From positions 1 to 64,000 of the forward strand of contig JACPVG010000012.1 in assembly GCA_016191875.1 (NCBI GenBank): a DNA stretch of 64,000 nucleotides, read 5' to 3'. The notes beneath the pieces were generated by a model. That model saw only the letters and a list, made by a program, of their open reading frames with translations, was not told where the DNA came from and searched no databases. The translations under genes and the position numbers were made by a program. This stretch comes from Chloroflexota bacterium (GTDB lineage: Bacteria; Chloroflexota; Anaerolineae; Anaerolineales; UBA11579). Positions 8,159-15,988 of the stretch are shown piece after piece (the stretch's first letter is position 1; the number at the start of each line of letters is the position of its first letter).

Positions 8159-9454
8159 TCACTGCCCCACGGCCGCTTCTGCCTGGAGCGCCGCCTGAGC
8201 CTCCGGGCGCGGTTCGCGCCGGTGGAACCAGATCCAGGTCAGGCTGATGGCGACGACATACAGCAGCGAGGTGGCGACAAACAGCGGGCCGAAACCGGCG
8301 CGCGCCTGCACCAGACCGGAGATATACGGGCCGACCGCCCAGCCGAACTGCCAGGTGAGCATCTGCAGGCTGGCGACCGTGCCCTGGGCCTTCTGCGGCA
8401 CCTGGTCCATCACGAAGGCGTCCCACAACGGCGCGCCGATGTTGATCAGGGCGCCGCGCAGCCACAGGGCCAGCGCCGCCACCGGCAGGCTGGGCGCCAG
8501 GCCGAGCACGACCATGAACAGCATCGAAGAACCCTGGCTGGCGACCACGGCCCGGACGCGCGATTTCAGGGCGCGTTCCAGGCGCGGGCCGACCAGCGCG
8601 CCGAGGGCGATGACCAGCGACAGGAAGCCAAAAATGAAGCCCAGGCCGGGATCGGAGACCGCGAAGCGGTCGACCAGATACAGGTTGAAGTAAGGGATGA
8701 GCAGGGCGGCGCCGAAACCCATAACCATGTTTGGCACAACGAGTTTCCAAACCTCTTTATTTTGCAAAATATCTTGCAGTTTGTGGCTGTCCACCACGTG
8801 GTGCTCGGCTTTCTCATCGTTGGCCTTTGGCATGCGGATGCCCAGCAGCGGGATGAGCGAGAGGAATGCCAGCCCGGTGCTGAGCAGCACGATGGCGCGG
8901 TAGGAGGCGCCGCTGCCGGCCGCCAGCCTGAAAGCGGTTTCCAGCCCTTCCGGCAGCAGCCCGGCGAAGTAATTGCCGAACATGCTGGCGAAGGTCATCG
9001 AAGCCATGTTGAGGCTGAAGACCAGGCTGCGGTTCTTCGGCTCGGTGAGGCTCGCCAGCAGCGGCGAGACGCTGACCACAAAGAGCGCATCCCCCGCGCC
9101 ACCGACGAAGGCGCCAAAGAGAATCAGGTTCGCGTTGTCGGCCAGCCCGACCAGGCCGAAGCCGAGGATCAGCACGGTGACGCCGATGAGCAACGCGCGG
9201 CGGCGGCCAATGCGGTCGGACACCCAGCCCATGGGCAGGCAGAAGAGCAGCATCCCGAGGGCGGGCGCGCCCTGCACCAGGCCAAGGAATTTGCGGTCGA
9301 AGCCCAGGCCGAGGATGTAGAAGTTGAAGAACAGCGCCCAGCCGCTCCAGAACAGGCCGAACATGCCGTTGGAGATCAGGAACAGGCGCGCCGAGGGGTT
9401 GATGTTCCGCCAGACGGCGAGCGGATGTTTGAGGAGTCTCTTGATTGTAGTCAT
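8159..9454 (-). CDS. MFS transporter
   Basis: A 431-residue major facilitator with about twelve transmembrane helices. The helix 2-3 motif is GWVSDRIGRRRALLIG near residue 78. It starts with a short basic cytoplasmic tail. It is not closely similar to the other MFS protein in the window (4908-6167), so the two are unlikely to be recent duplicates. The helical gene at 7684 follows by four bases. The substrate is unknown; an exporter is the likeliest class. Confidence 0.85.
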   Translation of the reverse strand: MTTIKRLLKHPLAVWRNINPSARLFLISNGMFGLFWSGWALFFNFYILGLGFDRKFLGLVQGAPALGMLLFCLPMGWVSDRIGRRRALLIGVTVLILGFGLVGLADNANLILFGAFVGGAGDALFVVSVSPLLASLTEPKNRSLVFSLNMASMTFASMFGNYFAGLLPEGLETAFRLAAGSGASYRAIVLLSTGLAFLSLIPLLGIRMPKANDEKAEHHVVDSHKLQDILQNKEVWKLVVPNMVMGFGAALLIPYFNLYLVDRFAVSDPGLGFIFGFLSLVIALGALVGPRLERALKSRVRAVVASQGSSMLFMVVLGLAPSLPVAALALWLRGALINIGAPLWDAFVMDQVPQKAQGTVASLQMLTWQFGWAVGPYISGLVQARAGFGPLFVATSLLYVVAISLTWIWFHRREPRPEAQAALQAEAAVGQ

Positions 9455-9480
9455 GATGTTGTCCCAAGTATCGTAAACCG

Positions 9481-9574
9481 TAATTCGTACGTGGTAACTG
9501 GTAAGTGGTTATTTGGGGCGGGCATCGAAGGAGGGCCGCTTTGCTGAATTACCAATTGCCCATTTCCAGTTACA
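9481..9574. repeat. Inverted pair of heptad repeat arrays
   Basis: Left units include CGTAATT, CGTACGT, GGTAACT, GGTAAGT and GGTTATT. Right units include TGAATTA, CCAATTG, CCCATTT and CCAGTTA. The array lies between the HAD gene (stop at 9570) and the MFS start, and the right arm runs into the end of the HAD gene. Confidence 0.6.
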
Positions 9575-10190
9575 TGTTTTTCTCTTCCAGCAGGGCGCGC
9601 AGGTCGGCGAGGGCCTGGGCGGAGTCCTGGAAGCGGATAGCGTGCAGGCCCAGGGCGCGGGCGGCGGCGACGTGGGGTTCGTAGTCGTCCACGAAGACGG
9701 CCTCCTCCGCCAGACAGCCGGCTTTTTCCAGCGCCATCTCGAAGATGGCCGGGTCGGGCTTCATCAGGCCGACCTCGGCGGAGATGACCAGGTGGTGGAA
9801 GGCATGGTCGATGCCCCAGCCCTGCATCTCGCGGCGCAACGTGGGCAGATGGTTGCTCACCAGCACCAGCCGGTAGCCGCCTTTGAGGCGGCGCAATTCA
9901 GCCACCAGGGCGTAATCCACCACGTCGCCGGCGTAGAACTCGGCCAGCATCGCCGGGATGTCTTCGACCGGCAGGCCCAGGCTGGCGGCCAGCCCGGCGT
10001 GGTAGTCCGCCTCGCTCACCTCGCCCAGTTGCAGGGCGTTGCGGCCGTCCGTCAGCCCGAAGACCAGGTCGTTGAGTTCCTGGCGCGTGCGCCCCAGCCG
10101 GGCGGCCAGAGCGTCACGCGGCGCCGGGTCTGCGGTGCGGACGAGCACGCCGCCGAGGTCCCAGAGGAGGGCATGGATGGGCATAGGCAT
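9570..10190 (-). CDS. HAD-superfamily hydrolase (subfamily IA)
   Basis: A 206-residue haloacid-dehalogenase-type phosphatase. Motif I is LLWDLGGVLVRT: the usual second Asp (DxD) is replaced by Gly, as in the YihX and epoxide-hydrolase N-terminal branch, which has DxGGV. Motif II is VSNHLP, motif III the Lys in LMKPDP, and motif IV the VFVDDYEPHV acidic pair. A helical cap lies between motifs I and II. The substrate is unknown. Its start codon directly abuts the stop of the upstream GNAT gene, so both belong to one operon. Confidence 0.82.
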   Translation of the reverse strand: MPMPIHALLWDLGGVLVRTADPAPRDALAARLGRTRQELNDLVFGLTDGRNALQLGEVSEADYHAGLAASLGLPVEDIPAMLAEFYAGDVVDYALVAELRRLKGGYRLVLVSNHLPTLRREMQGWGIDHAFHHLVISAEVGLMKPDPAIFEMALEKAGCLAEEAVFVDDYEPHVAAARALGLHAIRFQDSAQALADLRALLEEKNM

Positions 10191-11219
10191 TCACTCCAGC
10201 GCGGTGGTCGAGATCTCTTCGCCGGCGCGCAGCACTTTCTCGTAGCGGTCGATGCGGCGGTGGACGTGCATGCCGGCCTTTTCGTACAGGCGCACGGCAC
10301 CGGTCAGGCTGCCGGCATCCACGTGCAGGGTGGCGGCTTTGAGGCCGCGGGCATCGAAGGCGCGGAACGAGTGCAGCAGCAGGGCGCGGCCGAGGCCGCG
10401 TTTGCGCCACGGGCGGCGCACGCCCAGCGTGGCGACGTAGCCCGCCGTACGGTCCTCATCGTCCCACTTGCGGCACAGGCTCATCCCGGCGATCTGGTCG
10501 CCATCCCTGGCCAGGAACCACAGGGCGGGGTCGAAGGCCTCATCGCCGAGGGCGAAGTGCTGGAAGCGTGGGAAACCGCTCTCGAACGGCTCATGGATGT
10601 AGCCGTAGTGGTCCTGGAAGGCGTCCACGATGGCGCGGTAGACGGCTTCGGCTTCGCCCGGATGATTGTAGGTCTCAATGCGGATGCCCTGCGGCCACTC
10701 GGGGGCATCGACCTCGCCGTCGAAATCACGGCGCATCTTGAAGGCATGGCGGAAAAGCGTGAAACCGTGGCCGGCCAGCAGGTCGGCGGCGGGCTGCCAG
10801 CCGCCATAGGCGAAGGCGCGGATGGCGAAGCGCAGATGCTCCGGGGCGGCGGCCAGATGCTGGGCGGCGCGCCCGTCGGCCCAGGCCAGCAGGGCGCCGC
10901 CCAGCCCCCGGTTCATGTGGTCCGGGTCGACGCGGCCGAAGACCATTGGATAGACCTGCGGCTTGACCAGGGCGAACATGTCCTGGTAGGCGGCCAGCTC
11001 GCCGCCCGGAGCGAAGATCGCCAGCGAGTCGGCGGCCAGGTCCAGGCCGGGGGCCTGGAGCTCCTTGCGCAGTTCGGTCTCGTTGTAGTCTTCCACGCTG
11101 ATCATCACCTGGCTGGTACGGTTGAGCAGGCGCGTGATGGCGGGCACATCCTCCAGCGTGGCCGGGCGGGCGGTGTAGCCGGGCGGCAGATTCAGTTGGG
11201 TGTTTGTTTCGGTCAACAT
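10191..11219 (-). CDS. Tandem-GNAT acetyltransferase
   Basis: A 342-residue protein with two GNAT folds. The N-terminal half is degenerate (GRVDPDHMNRGLGGALLAW near residue 105). The C-terminal half holds the better acetyl-CoA site, LGVRRPWRKRGLGRALLLHSF near residue 270, with R/K-R-G-L-G. ATG 11219 is chosen because GGAG lies seven bases upstream; a TTG twelve bases earlier is in frame but has no ribosome site. It is followed without a gap by the HAD gene and preceded by a related acetyltransferase. The substrate is unknown. The two neighbouring GNAT genes look like an old duplication. Confidence 0.82.
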   Translation of the reverse strand: MLTETNTQLNLPPGYTARPATLEDVPAITRLLNRTSQVMISVEDYNETELRKELQAPGLDLAADSLAIFAPGGELAAYQDMFALVKPQVYPMVFGRVDPDHMNRGLGGALLAWADGRAAQHLAAAPEHLRFAIRAFAYGGWQPAADLLAGHGFTLFRHAFKMRRDFDGEVDAPEWPQGIRIETYNHPGEAEAVYRAIVDAFQDHYGYIHEPFESGFPRFQHFALGDEAFDPALWFLARDGDQIAGMSLCRKWDDEDRTAGYVATLGVRRPWRKRGLGRALLLHSFRAFDARGLKAATLHVDAGSLTGAVRLYEKAGMHVHRRIDRYEKVLRAGEEISTTALE

Positions 11220-11234
11220 AGCATTCTCCAAAAA

Positions 11235-11303
11235 GGAATTGGTAACTGGTAATTTGTAATCAGGGGTACTGACAAATTGCCAGTTACCCGTTTCTAATTA
11301 CCG
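11235..11303. repeat. Heptad repeat array between the two GNAT genes
   Basis: Units ATTGGTA, ACTGGTA, ATTTGTA form the left arm. The right arm (around 11276-11303) is CAAATTG, CCAGTTA, CCCGTTT, CTAATTA and overlaps the last codons of the upstream GNAT gene. It can fold into an intercistronic hairpin in the operon transcript. Confidence 0.6.
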
Positions 11304-12319
11304 ATGATGGCCTTCCGATACGTCACACCTTTGCGTTCCACGACGTAGCCCACGCTCTCATAGAGTTGCAGGGCGCCGTTGGGGTTCTGGGCGTCGACGC
11401 CCAGGGCGGTCTCGGTCATGCCCATTTCCCTGAACATCTTCATGCTCTCGGTGAGCAGGTAACGGGCGAGGCCCTGCTTGCGCCACGGGCGGCGGGTGCT
11501 GATGCCTTCGGTATAGCCACGCTGGCGGCTGTACTCTTCGTTCTCTTCCTTGTTCACGAAGTTCTGCACCTGGCCAGCGATCTGGTCGCCCGCCCAACCC
11601 ACTTTCCAGAGCGGGTATTCGTCCTTCACGTTCTTGAGCCAGCCCTGGTACTGGTCTTCGGTGGGCGGCACATAACCCCAGTGGTCGCGGAAGGCATCCT
11701 GGCTGGCATCCCAACAGGCGCGCAGCAGGTCGGCGGTGATGGGCCGGACGTCGATGCCGGGCGGGCAGGGCACATCCAGAATCGGTTGGCTGAGGTCGCG
11801 GCGCATGCCGAAGCCATAGCGCACCGGCTGGAAGCCGCGCGCCTGCCAGATGCCGGTGAGCCAGGTCTCGTGGTCATCGGCAAAGACTTCCAACTGGGCG
11901 TCTTTTCCGGCGGCGTGTTGGGCGGCGATCTGGCGCAAACGGGCTTCGAACCAATCGGCCATGGCGTGGGCCAGGGCGTCGTGGCGGGCGGCGGGTTTGG
12001 TGAACAGCAGGTAGACGTAGCGGCGCAGACCGCTTTCTTCCTGCATCCACCATGCCCGGCCATACGCTTCCACCTGGCCATCCAGCTCAACGAAAAGCAT
12101 GTCCTGGTGAGGGTCGCAGTTCAGCAAGTGCTGGTAGTTGGTGGTGATGACTTCCAACGTGTCGGAGCGTTCGCTGCCGTCGGCGCGCTTCATGCCGTTG
12201 ATGACCGCCAGGATGTTGGCGTAGTCGCTTTCGCCGGCAAAAGTGCGGAAGGTGAGGCCCGGCAGGATCGCGGTATCCGGCAGCGGAAGGGTCTGAGTGA
12301 TTTCAATGGCGTGTGACAT
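11294..12319 (-). CDS. Tandem-GNAT acetyltransferase
   Basis: A 341-residue two-lobed GNAT protein, organised like its neighbour at 10191. The C-terminal lobe has the acetyl-CoA loop STRRPWRKQGLARYLLTESM near residue 270 and an NPNGALQLYESVGY segment, both typical of active GNATs. The N-terminal lobe lacks a clear loop. The start is preceded by a purine-rich AAGAGAAA stretch. It is the first large gene after the leader region at 12.6-13.1 kb and is likely expressed from that promoter together with the 66-residue gene upstream. The substrate is unknown. Confidence 0.82.
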   Translation of the reverse strand: MSHAIEITQTLPLPDTAILPGLTFRTFAGESDYANILAVINGMKRADGSERSDTLEVITTNYQHLLNCDPHQDMLFVELDGQVEAYGRAWWMQEESGLRRYVYLLFTKPAARHDALAHAMADWFEARLRQIAAQHAAGKDAQLEVFADDHETWLTGIWQARGFQPVRYGFGMRRDLSQPILDVPCPPGIDVRPITADLLRACWDASQDAFRDHWGYVPPTEDQYQGWLKNVKDEYPLWKVGWAGDQIAGQVQNFVNKEENEEYSRQRGYTEGISTRRPWRKQGLARYLLTESMKMFREMGMTETALGVDAQNPNGALQLYESVGYVVERKGVTYRKAIIGN

Positions 12320-12377
12320 TTCTGTTTCTCTTTTCCTTGTGTGTCAGGGCGGGGAAGGGGATGACCCTTCCCACGCC

Positions 12378-12578
12378 CTAGTGGTCCTGCAATTCCGGCG
12401 TCTCGAACTCGTCCGCTGGCGCCTGGCTATCGGCCGGGTCGCCGGCCGCCTGGTTCAGTTGCCGCATCACGGCGGCGAACTCGGCCCGGGCGGCTTTCAT
12501 GGCGTTGGCGTGCGCCTGGCGAGCCAGGGCAATGGCGTCCGGCAACACGGGGTTGCGTCTGTCCTGTAAAGCGCTCAT
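12378..12578 (-). CDS. Small helical hypothetical protein
   Basis: A 66-residue protein, mostly one long amphipathic helix (DAIALARQAHANAMKAARAE) with an acidic tail. AGAGG precedes the ATG by about six bases. It lies between the leader region and two tandem-GNAT genes on the same strand and probably shares their transcript. No family is recognised. It could be a real small protein or a translational spacer; codon use and the ribosome site favour a real gene. Confidence 0.5.
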   Translation of the reverse strand: MSALQDRRNPVLPDAIALARQAHANAMKAARAEFAAVMRQLNQAAGDPADSQAPADEFETPELQDH

Positions 12579-12639
12579 GGCTGCCTCTTCTTCTCAATGC
12601 GGTTCAACAGGGCGGGAGGCAACCGGGTTTCTTTTCTGG

Positions 12640-12708
12640 TTACTCCCGCCGGCGGACGCGGTCGCGTCCCAATCCAACAGCGGTCTCGATTTTCTCGTGC
12701 TCTTCCAT
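12640..12708 (-). CDS. Possible 22-residue leader-region peptide
   Basis: A short frame starting ATG-GAA-GAG at 12708 and ending at TAA 12640-12642. It has a very good ribosome site (GAGGAG, six bases upstream). It lies just after a terminator hairpin and before the 66-residue gene. It is highly charged (Glu and Arg-rich), with no known relatives. It may be a second regulatory peptide that is translated only when the terminator is read through. Confidence 0.35.
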   Translation of the reverse strand: MEEHEKIETAVGLGRDRVRRRE

Positions 12709-12752
12709 CTCGTGCTCCTCAGTGATCGGTGATTGCATCTTCTGCCTGCCCG

Positions 12753-12804
12753 GCAAACAAAAACGGCCGCCGGGCGCCCCTTGCGGGGGTTCCGTGGCCG
12801 TTTT
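12753..12804 (-). terminator. Rho-independent terminator of the attenuator
   Basis: Read on the minus strand, nine-base arms AAAACGGCC and GGCCGTTTT enclose an inner CCCC-CGCAA-GGGG hairpin and are followed by TTTTTGTTT. It lies between the 30-codon leader peptide and the operon genes. The 5' arm can alternatively pair with an upstream segment at 12836-12846. Confidence 0.75.
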
Positions 12805-12867
12805 GAGGGCTAACCTTCTACGCCCTTAAACAATTCGGCCACGGACTTGTGCCTGCGTCCATGGCCG
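12791..12867 (-). promoter_or_regulatory. Mutually exclusive attenuator hairpins
   Basis: On the minus-strand RNA, segment 1 (12867-12857) pairs with segment 2 (12846-12836) over eleven positions with one wobble. Segment 2 (TCCGTGGCCG) also matches segment 3 (12800-12791, CGGCCACGGA) over ten perfect pairs. Segment 3 is the 5' arm of the terminator. The 1:2, 2:3 and 3:4 alternatives are the layout of a transcription attenuator. The trigger is unknown. Confidence 0.6.
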
Positions 12868-12896
12868 GGGTGGGTTCTATCGAACGTTTGTTCCGG

Positions 12897-12989
12897 TCAG
12901 CAGACGCACTGCGACAAGGCGAATCCATCGCCCGCGCCCTTCGAGGCGGTGCGGGTGACTGCAATGAGGTTGGGGGTGTACTTCACCAT
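12897..12989 (-). CDS. 30-residue leader peptide
   Basis: A short frame from ATG 12989 to TGA 12897 with an AAAGGAG ribosome site eleven bases upstream and a consensus promoter before it. The peptide starts MVKYTPNLIAVTRTAS and ends ALSQCVC. It precedes alternative RNA hairpins and a terminator, so it looks like a regulatory leader peptide whose translation tunes read-through into the 66-residue/GNAT/GNAT/HAD operon. The stop codon is about 30 bases before segment 1, farther than in the trp leader. The two Cys codons next to the stop are notable. A secreted or modified peptide is a less likely alternative. Confidence 0.5.
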   Translation of the reverse strand: MVKYTPNLIAVTRTASKGAGDGFALSQCVC

Positions 12990-13027
12990 TTGCCGTGCGT
13001 CTCCTTTCCTGGATTTACAACTCGCCT

Positions 13028-13057
13028 ATCCTACCACCGGAATTCAGCGGGTGTCAA
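13028..13057 (-). promoter_or_regulatory. Promoter of the leader/GNAT operon
   Basis: On the minus strand, a perfect TTGACA (13057-13052) is followed, after 18 bases, by TAGGAT (13033-13028). The start of transcription would fall near 13021, about 30 bases before the leader peptide ATG. Confidence 0.65.
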
Positions 13058-13253
13058 GGGATTTGCGGCGCGCGAAACCTGCAACAGGTACAGGCTGCCC
13101 TCTCTGGCCGGGTCAGATGTCACTTTGTTTCCGGCCTGCATACACGACAATAAAGACAGGCACTGTCATGCATCGCGGACAGGGTCAACTGTACCGGTCA
13201 ACTGCATCCGACGGGTAGCCTGCCGGACCAACACAATTGAAAAGGAGACAAAG

Positions 13254-13749
13254 ATGACCCCTCCGATGGATGAGAACACCATTGCGTTATTTAAGGCTAT
13301 CGAGACTAAAGAGCCAAAGAGGGTGCTGGAAGCGCTAAAGAGTGGCGCGGATGCCAATGCCCGCGATGGCTGGGGAACCGCTGCCTTGAAATACGCGATG
13401 GCGTTTGGTGATGTGGAAACTGCAAAAACATTAATTGCACATGGGGCGAAGGTTAAAGATCAGGACATCTTACCGGAGCTGGCTGCCTACGGACGCGGCG
13501 GCGCTGAGATGGCAAGACTTCTGTTGAAGGCAGGTGCCAATGTGGATGAACGAACCGGGAGCGGGTATACGCCCCTGCTCATTGCGGCTGGCAGGGGCGT
13601 ATACGGATATCGTCAAAGTCCTGCTGGAGGCCGGTGCGGATGTGCATGCGGTGGGCGACAGCAAGCGGAAAGCGAAAGGCTTGGCCTATGAGCGTGGCTA
13701 TACGGAAACTGCTCACCTAATTGAGACTTATGAGAAAGGACAACCCTAA
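13254..13749 (+). pseudogene. Ankyrin-repeat protein, frameshifted
   Basis: The first frame (ATG 13254, strong AAAGGAG) encodes about 115 residues of ankyrin repeats (ALKSGADANARDGWGTAALK; LLLKAGANVDERTGSGYTPL) and then leaves frame. The +1 frame continues the next repeat exactly (YTDIVKVLLEAGADVHAV) to a stop at 13749. Skipping one G at 13599 restores a textbook AAGRGYTDIVKVLLEAG repeat of an intact protein of about 164 residues. The extra base lies in one arm of a perfect 14-bp inverted repeat (13565-13578 and 13591-13604). The protein would bind partners; its role is unknown. A sequencing error is possible. The GC content is lower than that of the flanks. Confidence 0.75.
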
Positions 13750-13783
13750 CCTGTGGTGGATAACACCACGTAGAAAGGAAGGA

Positions 13784-14197
13784 ATGGTGGACCCCCACCA
13801 GGCAGAGAAACTCTGGCAAGAGGCCTATGACCTTTTTTGCGGCGACAAGAGAAAAGGTCATGTCAAAGCGATTGAAATCGCTTCACTCCTCATCAAGGAT
13901 GGGCCAATTGACGCTGTCACCAAATCTAGATTGCAGTGCTTTATCGCGGATAACTACTCTCAGAAACTTGGGCAGCATGACAAAGCCATTGAGTACTACG
14001 AAGAGGCACTTAGAACCGATCCTGGGAATTCTTTGGCTGGTTCAAACCTGGGGTGTGTCTACCTGATGGAAAAGAAGGACTACGAATCTGCGGCAAGAAT
14101 CCTTCAGCAAACACTGAATCGTGGCATCGAGAGTGTATTTGTTCGGGAATCAACGCGGGATTGGTTAGCTGAAGCAAAACAAAAGATTGGACGTTAA
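13784..14197 (+). CDS. TPR-repeat protein
   Basis: A 137-residue soluble protein of tetratricopeptide-type helices. The clear repeat is HDKAIEYYEEALRTDPGNSLAGSNLGCVYL near residue 68, followed by DYESAARILQQTL. ATG 13784 is preceded by GGAAGGA; an in-frame ATG at 13721 would overlap the ankyrin gene and is less likely. It lies 34 bases after the ankyrin gene on the same strand, so the two may form one unit of protein-binding repeat proteins. Its base composition is lower in GC than the window as a whole, suggesting transfer. The target is unknown. Confidence 0.7.
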   Translation: MVDPHQAEKLWQEAYDLFCGDKRKGHVKAIEIASLLIKDGPIDAVTKSRLQCFIADNYSQKLGQHDKAIEYYEEALRTDPGNSLAGSNLGCVYLMEKKDYESAARILQQTLNRGIESVFVRESTRDWLAEAKQKIGR

Positions 14198-14541
14198 CAG
14201 TCGAGAACCGTTTATCATCTGGCTGGATAAATCGCTGCTGTTCTCTTTCTTCAGAGAAGCGGCAAGGGAGGCTCTTGAGAGAATTGGGAAGTAGAAGGTG
14301 CTCCTGTTTTGTGTTGTGAGACATCTGGAGACTGGTTCCGAAAATCAAGTCGCGTAACAGCGCATGCACCCGACAGGGGCAAGGCTGCTCCAAAGTTTGA
14401 AGCCTTTGAATAATTTTGTGGTCTTGCGTTCTCGCCCCTGCTGGTAACGCAAGCCGTCGGGCACACATAAAGTTTTTGTCCAGAAAAGCTATTTGTTCAA
14501 AAAAGAACTCACTCACAAATTTCCATAATTTGGAGATAGCA
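14198..14541. other. Non-coding spacer with an attC-like structure
   Basis: No gene is seen. The segment from about 14353 to 14466 has paired arms: CCCGAC (14369-14374) with GTCGGG (14456-14461), and CAGGGGC (14374-14380) with GCCCCTG (14434-14440). The left side (TAACAGCGCATGCACCCGAC) resembles the left halves at 15396 and 59860. It may be an integron cassette recombination site, but a clean GTTRRRY core is lacking, so the call is tentative. Confidence 0.35.
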
Positions 14542-15366
14542 ATGCCTAATAACGAAGCTCCCGATATTCGCCAACTCCAGAAATCTGGTAATGTTCGCGC
14601 ATTGCTTGGCCTATTGAATCATTCTCGCACAGAGGTCAAAATAGGCGCTGCTGAGGCTCTATCTAGTATGGACTTAAAACCTGGTGACAGGAAAAAAACC
14701 CATAAGCAAATAACCAAAACCCTGAAACGGGTCAAATCCCAAGAAGCCTTTACTTCCATTGTGCCAATCTCAATCGGAGTATATCGGCATTCTCTTATCT
14801 CCTTAGAAAGTTTGAGTTCAACAGAAACCCTGATACGCGTTTACACTGTTTGGTTCGATGTATATCTGGAACTACTTAAGCAACACAAGCGGATTTTTGG
14901 AGATCGATTCAGGTTAGCTGTTGATTCCGACCGTATCCGGCATACTCAAATTGAGCAGATTGCTCAAAGAGTTCTAACTTTGGCAGCACGTTCAACCGAC
15001 ACGTTCAAGGATGGGAAATTTCAACTTCGATTCATCATAGAAACTGTGGGGTACCTTGACCAGTTGGTTAGCCTGGAAGGACATAAATACCTGACGATGG
15101 AAGGATATGAAGGAGATCACGACTGGACACTTTCCAGATCAGTCTACAAAAAATTATGTGAACGAATGGAAGAATACTGCGGTCAGAAATTTGGATGGAA
15201 TAGGCTTCGCGAAAATATTATGGCTTTAATTATGAAAGGTGAGATCGATTTATCAAACACTCCTTTCCTTGACACAAAACATTTATCCCTAATTGAAAAA
15301 CGTACTGACCTTGCATCGATGTTACCTTATGTTGCTGCCATGAAAGAACTAGATCGTGGTTATTAA
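14542..15366 (+). CDS. Hypothetical protein, AT-rich accessory gene
   Basis: A 274-residue soluble protein. The first 40 residues look like a HEAT-type helical repeat (DIRQLQKSGNVRALLGLLNH, then VKIGAAEALSSM). The rest is mixed helix with no recognised family or catalytic motif. ATG 14542 is preceded by GGAGATA. The coding sequence is about 40% GC, far below its neighbours, and it is bounded by attC-like structures near 14353-14466 and 15394-15436. Both facts point to a horizontally acquired cassette-type gene. The function is unknown. Confidence 0.7.
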   Translation: MPNNEAPDIRQLQKSGNVRALLGLLNHSRTEVKIGAAEALSSMDLKPGDRKKTHKQITKTLKRVKSQEAFTSIVPISIGVYRHSLISLESLSSTETLIRVYTVWFDVYLELLKQHKRIFGDRFRLAVDSDRIRHTQIEQIAQRVLTLAARSTDTFKDGKFQLRFIIETVGYLDQLVSLEGHKYLTMEGYEGDHDWTLSRSVYKKLCERMEEYCGQKFGWNRLRENIMALIMKGEIDLSNTPFLDTKHLSLIEKRTDLASMLPYVAAMKELDRGY

Positions 15367-15393
15367 TCAGCCTTGAGCTAAGCAGTAGAAAGT

Positions 15394-15436
15394 GCTCCCA
15401 ACACGGCGTGCACCCGACGAGTGGGAAGCCGCGCCG
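15394..15436 (+). repeat. attC-like left half after the AT-rich gene
   Basis: TCCCAAC followed by ACGGCG and TGCACCCGAC, then GGGAAGCCGC. It matches, element by element, the left half at 59860 (GCCCAAC, AAGGCG, TGCA, then GGAAGCCGC). The expected right half is not found before the next gene, so the site looks truncated. Confidence 0.4.
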
Positions 15437-15481
15437 AACGAGTAACCTGCCAAACCTGCTCGATTGGAAAGGAGTTCAGTG

Positions 15482-15934
15482 ATGAAGACCAGGCACATAT
15501 TCAAGAAACTCGTCGGCTTTACGGTGATGATGGCGTTGTTGGGGTGTGGCGCCTCTTCCGGTCTGCTCGGGCCGACCCCCACGCCGGAACCCACCGCCAC
15601 GCCTGCGCCGCTGGCGAAGTCGGGCCATTGGAAAGGCGACCCCAATGTGTCCTTTGATGTAAGCGCGGATGGGGAAGTGAACAATTTCCGCATCGTTATC
15701 GCTGGAGACTGCATTCTGGAGATACTTCGACCGGTTGCCATCAATGCTGACGGCTCGATGAGCATTGGCGAAGTGGATTCTGACGGCCAGCCGGTGAATG
15801 ACGGCATCGTGGGCACGTTTGGCACGGCAACCACCATCCAGGGAACCATTGCCAATCCTTTTATCTGCGGGTCCTATAAGTACGGGATGTCGGCGGACAT
15901 GGCGGAGTGGAGTGCGGTGTGGGTGGGGCCGTAA
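15482..15934 (+). CDS. Small lipoprotein, first of three paralogues
   Basis: A 150-residue lipoprotein. A basic N-terminus and hydrophobic stretch end in the lipobox LLGC, followed by a Pro/Thr linker (PTPTPEPTATPAP) and one globular beta domain (GHWKGDPNVSFDV at the start, AVWVGP at the end) with two conserved cysteines. ATG 15482 has AAAGGAG upstream. The next two genes encode the same architecture, so the trio arose by tandem duplication. It should be anchored on the outer face of the cytoplasmic membrane. The domain is not recognised; its function is unknown. Confidence 0.75.
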   Translation: MKTRHIFKKLVGFTVMMALLGCGASSGLLGPTPTPEPTATPAPLAKSGHWKGDPNVSFDVSADGEVNNFRIVIAGDCILEILRPVAINADGSMSIGEVDSDGQPVNDGIVGTFGTATTIQGTIANPFICGSYKYGMSADMAEWSAVWVGP

Positions 15935-15988
15935 TCGGCGCCCGAAATCCACTACAGGATGAATCGCCCCCTGGAAAGGAGCGAAGCA

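Noticed and set aside
12810-12899. Read-through of the UGA after the leader peptide (selenocysteine or recoding)
   Set aside because: The frame continues for 28 codons to a TAG, but there is no SECIS-like structure directly after the UGA, and the segment is better explained as the attenuator hairpins.
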